NCBI GenBank assembly: GCA_030345135.1
Contig: CP128386.1
Coordinates: forward strand, 7,177,001-7,241,000
Direction of reading: 5' to 3'
Source: Chitinophagaceae bacterium DXS
Lineage (GTDB): Bacteria; Bacteroidota; Bacteroidia; Chitinophagales; Chitinophagaceae
Length of the DNA stretch: 64,000 nucleotides
Of this stretch, positions 60,608 through 64,000 are shown piece after piece. The first letter of the stretch is position 1. Every line of letters begins with the position of its first letter. The position numbers and the translations under genes are program-made. Under the pieces are notes generated by a model. That model searched no databases. It had not been told where the DNA came from and saw only the letters and a list, made by a program, of their open reading frames with translations.

Positions 60608-61438
60608 ATGTTTACACTTAATTGCCGTGGCCGTTTATTAACAATTGAGAAACCTATCATAATGGGGATCATCAATATTACACCTGATTCTTTTTATTCA
60701 GCCAGCAGAGCTTCTTCTGTTGACGCGGCTTTAAAGCAGGGCGAACGCATGTTAAGTGAAGGTGCAGCAATACTGGATATTGGCGGACAAAGCACAAGAC
60801 CAGGCAGCGAACAATCCGGAGCGGATGAGGAACTCGACAGGGTCATCCCGGTTATTGAAGCTTTGCATAAAAATTTTCCCGAAACATTTCTTTCTGTAGA
60901 TACTTATTTTGCGAAAGTGGCCCAGCTTTCCGTTGAGGCCGGCGCCCACATAGTAAATGACATCAGCGGGGGCATACTTGATGAAGCTATGTTCGATACT
61001 GTTGCATCCTTAAAATGTCCATATATATGCATGCACATGAAAGGCGATCCGCAAACGATGCAACAGTACGCATCATATGAAAATGTTACAAGGGAAGTGC
61101 TTGATTTTTTTATTGAACGAATTGAAACCTGCAGAAAAGCCGGTATCCATGACGTTATTGTTGACCCTGGCTTAGGCTTTGCCAAGAAATACGCGCACAA
61201 TTTTGAACTGATCAAAAATCTCAGTGCATTTAAAATATTAGAAAAGCCTTTGTTGATTGGTATCTCCAGGAAGTCTACCATTTACAAAACACTCAACATT
61301 ACACCCGAAGAAGCATTGAACGGAACAACTGTTTTAAATACAATAAGCCTGATGAACGGAGCGCACATTTTACGTGTTCATGATGTGAAGGAGGCAAGGG
61401 AAGCTGCGACGCTTGTGGAGAAAGTTTTTTTCAATTGA
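60608..61438 (+). CDS. folP: Dihydropteroate synthase
   Basis: 276 residues. TIM barrel with the family signatures MGIINITPDSFYSASRA (pterin-loop) and AAILDIGGQSTRPGSEQSGA, then AHIVNDISGG and VIVDPGLGFAKKYAHNFEL, and a phosphate-binding end LLIGISRKSTIY. Condenses p-aminobenzoate with dihydropterin pyrophosphate in folate synthesis; sulfonamide target. Divergent to DUF1599. Confidence 0.96.
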   Translation: MFTLNCRGRLLTIEKPIIMGIINITPDSFYSASRASSVDAALKQGERMLSEGAAILDIGGQSTRPGSEQSGADEELDRVIPVIEALHKNFPETFLSVDTYFAKVAQLSVEAGAHIVNDISGGILDEAMFDTVASLKCPYICMHMKGDPQTMQQYASYENVTREVLDFFIERIETCRKAGIHDVIVDPGLGFAKKYAHNFELIKNLSAFKILEKPLLIGISRKSTIYKTLNITPEEALNGTTVLNTISLMNGAHILRVHDVKEAREAATLVEKVFFN

Positions 61439-61439
61439 A

Positions 61440-61554
61440 AATGAGGGCGAATGTGCAAATGTGCGAATGTGCGGATGTGCGGATGTGCAAATGTGCGGAT
61501 GTGCAAATGCCTTAAACCTCACGCCTTATGCCTCATACCTGAAACCTGATACCT
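61440..61554. repeat. Composite short-period repeat after folP
   Basis: AATGAGGGCGAATGTGCAAA continues as 9-mers of AATGTGCRG type to about 61510, then CCTCAYRCCT/ACCTGATACCT 10-mers to 61554. Followed at once by the terminator of the converging gene. Confidence 0.85.
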
Positions 61555-61583
61555 AAAAAAAAGCCCCGCATTTCTGCAGAGCT
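61555..61583 (-). terminator. Terminator of the FKBP lipoprotein gene
   Basis: On the minus strand AGCTCTGCA pairs with TGCGGGGCT (with G-T pairs) and is followed by eight T residues. Confidence 0.7.
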
Positions 61584-61607
61584 CTTTTATTGCTATAAAC
61601 AATTTAA

Positions 61608-62546
61608 TTAGTGTGACTGACCTTGTCCGCCGCCAGGAAGGCCTGGAACTGCAGGCGCTGCGGCAGGAGGTGGTGCCGGTGCGTTAACATCCTTCACTTC
61701 AATGTCAAAAATCAGGTTTGAATATGCAGGAATTTCTGGTCTTGCCTGCATACCGTATGCTAACATTGCAGGTACAAAAATGCGTCCTTTACCACCTTTG
61801 CCAAAATATGGTAAAGCTTCTTCCCAACCAGGGATCACGCTACCTGTTCCTACCTGTACTTTGTAAGGATCAGTGTGACCTTTTGTTGAATCCATGTTAG
61901 TATCGAATACGCTGCTATTGTTGGTCATCAGGTAACCTCTGTACATAACAGATGCTTCTTTCCCTGTTTCAGCTTTAATACCTTCCCCGGCTGACTGTAC
62001 TTCTACGAAAGCACCGTTTTTAGTTTTTTCAGCTTTAATACCTTTATCCGCCAGGTATTTTTCAACTTCTTTTATTTCACGTGCTTTTTCCAGCTCAGAC
62101 TCCTGTTTATAATCAGGTTCTACATCCTGCTCTGATTTGAAAGCCTTTAAGATCTTTATCTTACAAGTGATCCTGTCGCCTTTTTTGAAAGATTTATCGG
62201 CAGGGTTGATCATATTTCTTTTGATCAAAGAGTCCACGCTTAGAATAAATACTGTACTATCTCCTACTGAACATTTGGAAATGATCTCCATGAAAGAGTA
62301 CTCAGTTCTTTTTGAAGTATCAACCATTGCATAGGCAGGAACTCTACCCATGGTTGTATTAAGCGTAGTATCTCTTTCTATGATACGGATATCTGCGTTG
62401 AATTTCACATACTCACCCGCTTTCAATTTCTCTCCACCTTTGCCTTTGAATATTTTATAAGCAATGCCGGATTTTGTTTTTTCATAGTTCACCGAGCACG
62501 CGCTGAATAATAAAGCAAGGCCCGCTGCTGTTAACAGTTGTTTCAT
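61608..62546 (-). CDS. FKBP-type peptidyl-prolyl isomerase lipoprotein
   Basis: 312 residues. Lipoprotein signal (MKQLLTAAGLALLFSACS, lipobox FSAC). Two similar halves: an N-terminal degenerate FKBP-like domain (about 20-135, GIAYKIFKGKGGEKLKAGEY) and a C-terminal FKBP domain (about 165-290, MYRGYLMTNNSSVFDTNMD, VIPGWEEALPYFGKGGKGRI, VPAMLAYG) with the usual aromatic pocket pattern. The tail is Pro/Ala/Gly-rich. A periplasmic or surface-exposed protein folding helper. Confidence 0.92.
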   Translation of the reverse strand: MKQLLTAAGLALLFSACSVNYEKTKSGIAYKIFKGKGGEKLKAGEYVKFNADIRIIERDTTLNTTMGRVPAYAMVDTSKRTEYSFMEIISKCSVGDSTVFILSVDSLIKRNMINPADKSFKKGDRITCKIKILKAFKSEQDVEPDYKQESELEKAREIKEVEKYLADKGIKAEKTKNGAFVEVQSAGEGIKAETGKEASVMYRGYLMTNNSSVFDTNMDSTKGHTDPYKVQVGTGSVIPGWEEALPYFGKGGKGRIFVPAMLAYGMQARPEIPAYSNLIFDIEVKDVNAPAPPPAAAPAVPGLPGGGQGQSH

Positions 62547-62563
62547 GTTTTTGTTTCTGATTT

Positions 62564-63604
62564 TTATTGAAGTTCTTTTTCGTATTGTTTTATAATCTGT
62601 TTGAATTTTCTTGCTGTCTGGTCAAGTGTTTCATCACTTCTTCCTCCAGCCGCATTTTTATGGCCACCGCCTTCAAAATGAGTTCTGGCAAAGGCATTTA
62701 CATCAAATTCACCTTTGCTCCGGAAGCTCCACTTACGCTCCTCATCCCGGTCAATCACCAATGCTCCGAACTTTATGCCTTCAATAGTAAGTAAATAATT
62801 AACCAAACCCTCAGTATCGCCTGTTTTTATTTCATACTTAATCAGGTCATATTTAGAAATAGCCATCATCGCAGTATTGTATTCATACAACACATCCAGC
62901 TTGTACAACAAGGCATTTCCGATGAATCTCAGCCTGGATTCAGAAAAATTATCATAGATATTCTCATGAATTACAGAGTGATTGAAACCGGTTTCCTTTA
63001 AACGGGCTACAGCCTTGTGCACTGAAGCAGTTGTGGACGGAAAACGGAAAGATCCGGTATCTGTCATGATACCTGTATACAAACATGTGGCAATTTCTTT
63101 ATTAATCTTATCATCATGACCAGAATTAGCAATCAGGTCAAAGATCATTTCACAGGTTGAGCTCTTTCCGGTATCACTGATTCCATAATCAAAAACTTCT
63201 TCCTGGGGTTGTTGATGATGATCGATCAATACCTTTATGCATTTCGCTTTTTCCAGATATGTTTCCATATTCCTGGTTCTGTGCAATATATTAAAGTCCA
63301 GACAATAAATAATCTCTGCACTGTTAATGATATTGACAGATAGCTCCCGCTTGTTTTCAAAATCAATTACTTTGTCCACTCCGGGCATCCAGTTAAGAAA
63401 GCTAGCCCAGTTTGTGGGAGAAATTACGGTTACGTCGTGCCCCAGCTGCACTAAAAAATGGTATAATCCCAGCATAGATCCCATCGCATCGCCATCGGGC
63501 TTCTGATGAGCGGTGATCACCGCCTTGCGAGGCTGATCCAACAATGGGAAAAAGTGTTGTATAGATTGCATAGAATGGCGGCAAAATTCAGTGTTTATCA
63601 TCAT
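62564..63604 (-). CDS. DHH-family phosphoesterase (NrnA-like nano-RNase/pAp phosphatase)
   Basis: 346 residues (an ATG at 63571 is an alternative start). DHH motifs: ITAHQKPDGDAMGSMLGL (motif I), IIYCLDFN (motif II), LIDHHQQP (motif III, DHH) and a DHHA1 domain with FARTHFEGGGHKNAAGG near the C-terminus. NrnA degrades nano-RNA and 3'-phosphoadenosine-5'-phosphate. Lies 17 nt before the FKBP gene on the same strand, hence possibly one operon. Confidence 0.92.
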   Translation of the reverse strand: MMINTEFCRHSMQSIQHFFPLLDQPRKAVITAHQKPDGDAMGSMLGLYHFLVQLGHDVTVISPTNWASFLNWMPGVDKVIDFENKRELSVNIINSAEIIYCLDFNILHRTRNMETYLEKAKCIKVLIDHHQQPQEEVFDYGISDTGKSSTCEMIFDLIANSGHDDKINKEIATCLYTGIMTDTGSFRFPSTTASVHKAVARLKETGFNHSVIHENIYDNFSESRLRFIGNALLYKLDVLYEYNTAMMAISKYDLIKYEIKTGDTEGLVNYLLTIEGIKFGALVIDRDEERKWSFRSKGEFDVNAFARTHFEGGGHKNAAGGRSDETLDQTARKFKQIIKQYEKELQ

Positions 63605-63705
63605 TCATTCAAATCAATTTTGGTAATAATTCAACATTTTTTAGCGTGAGATATTAGCAAATAGGACTTCTATATAGTACTTTCGCGCAAAATTTTATAA
63701 AAGCT

Positions 63706-64000
63706 ATGAGCAATAGAACTTTTACAATGGTTAAACCTGATGCTACAGGCAAAGGCTATACCGGAGCAATCCTGGACCAGATCATCAAAGCCGGTTTCTC
63801 CATTAAAGCAATGAAATGGACAAAACTTACCAAAGAACAAGCCGGTGAATTCTACGCTGTTCACAAAGAAAGACCTTTCTACGGTGAGCTGGTTGAATTT
63901 ATGAGCAGCGGAACCATTGTTGCTGCCATTCTCGAAAAAGAAAACGCTGTAGCTGATTTCCGTACGCTGATCGGTGCTACCAACCCTGCAAACGCAGAAG
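63706..64000 (+). CDS. ndk: Nucleoside diphosphate kinase, 5' part
   Basis: 98 residues seen; the gene runs off the window. N-terminal signature [20 protein letters not shown], then [33 protein letters not shown] and [18 protein letters not shown] are diagnostic of Ndk. The catalytic His (in the NIxHGSD motif) lies beyond position 64000. Upstream TACTTTCG at 63679-63686 is a plausible -7 box (TAnnTTTG with one mismatch). Converts NDP to NTP. Confidence 0.96.
   Translation, partial: MSNRTFTMVKPDATGKGYTGAILDQIIKAGFSIKAMKWTKLTKEQAGEFYAVHKERPFYGELVEFMSSGTIVAAILEKENAVADFRTLIGATNPANAE

Overview
The window looks like a chromosome segment of a Bacteroidota bacterium, most likely near the Chitinophagaceae. 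Evidence: many -7 boxes of the Bacteroidota form TAnnTTTG, few Shine-Dalgarno sequences, a truncated Ig-like repeat surface protein, a DUF1599 protein, a MauE/DoxX-type fusion and GNAT-free small conserved proteins typical of that phylum. About 1-27.3 kb is the right part of a prophage; 27.3-64 kb is chromosomal. Prophage late genes (1-18.2 kb, all +): a 2505-residue host-interaction protein (three beta-helix regions, PKD-like and FN3 modules, a complete Ser-Asp-His esterase domain), small tail/lysis proteins, a membrane/coiled-coil pair that may be holin and spanin, a tail assembly chaperone with a recognisable -1 frameshift site (AAAGGGG), the tape measure, Dit-like and Tal-like baseplate proteins, a collar-type fibre and a GH19-like endolysin. 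This order indicates a long non-contractile-tailed (siphovirus-like) phage. Prophage accessory region (18.2-27.3 kb): first a three-gene operon of a putative RelE/HigB-like toxin, an XRE antitoxin and a SecB-like chaperone (a toxin-antitoxin-chaperone, TAC, module) behind a promoter and an 18-bp operator palindrome. Then follows an array of small, mostly single-gene cassettes separated by strong terminators, with two pairs of clear paralogues, a third probable pair of two-helix membrane proteins, and three copies of a putative ~60-nt RNA gene that share a 24-nt 5' segment and end in different terminator hairpins. An ECF sigma factor, an O-acyltransferase and a tyrosine integrase close the prophage. 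The acyltransferase (surface modification) and the tail esterase domain (possible deacylation) may be two sides of the same host-surface interaction. Chromosomal part: a truncated Ig-like repeat protein at the prophage junction; a DUF2252 protein; an esterase; a GntR regulator with a 31-bp operator driving a TauE/SafE permease and DUF1634 protein; a DprE1-like oxidase; a CLC transporter controlled by a fluoride (crcB) riboswitch whose switching stem can be read directly; a minimal ethanolamine operon (permease-eutB-eutC) without microcompartment genes; cytochrome bd oxidase (cydAB) with a triplicated cydB 3' end; GDPD, TPR and double-thioredoxin proteins; a four-gene sugar/polyol-type catabolic cluster; a LysE exporter; a CCG-type Fe-S protein with a recently duplicated 5' end; a peptide ABC permease; a DoxX/thioredoxin fusion; DUF1599; folP; an FKBP lipoprotein; a DHH phosphoesterase and the start of ndk. 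Intergenic spaces in the chromosomal part are rich in short-period (about 9-10 bp) composite repeats and in larger tandem duplications, which is a striking property of this genome.
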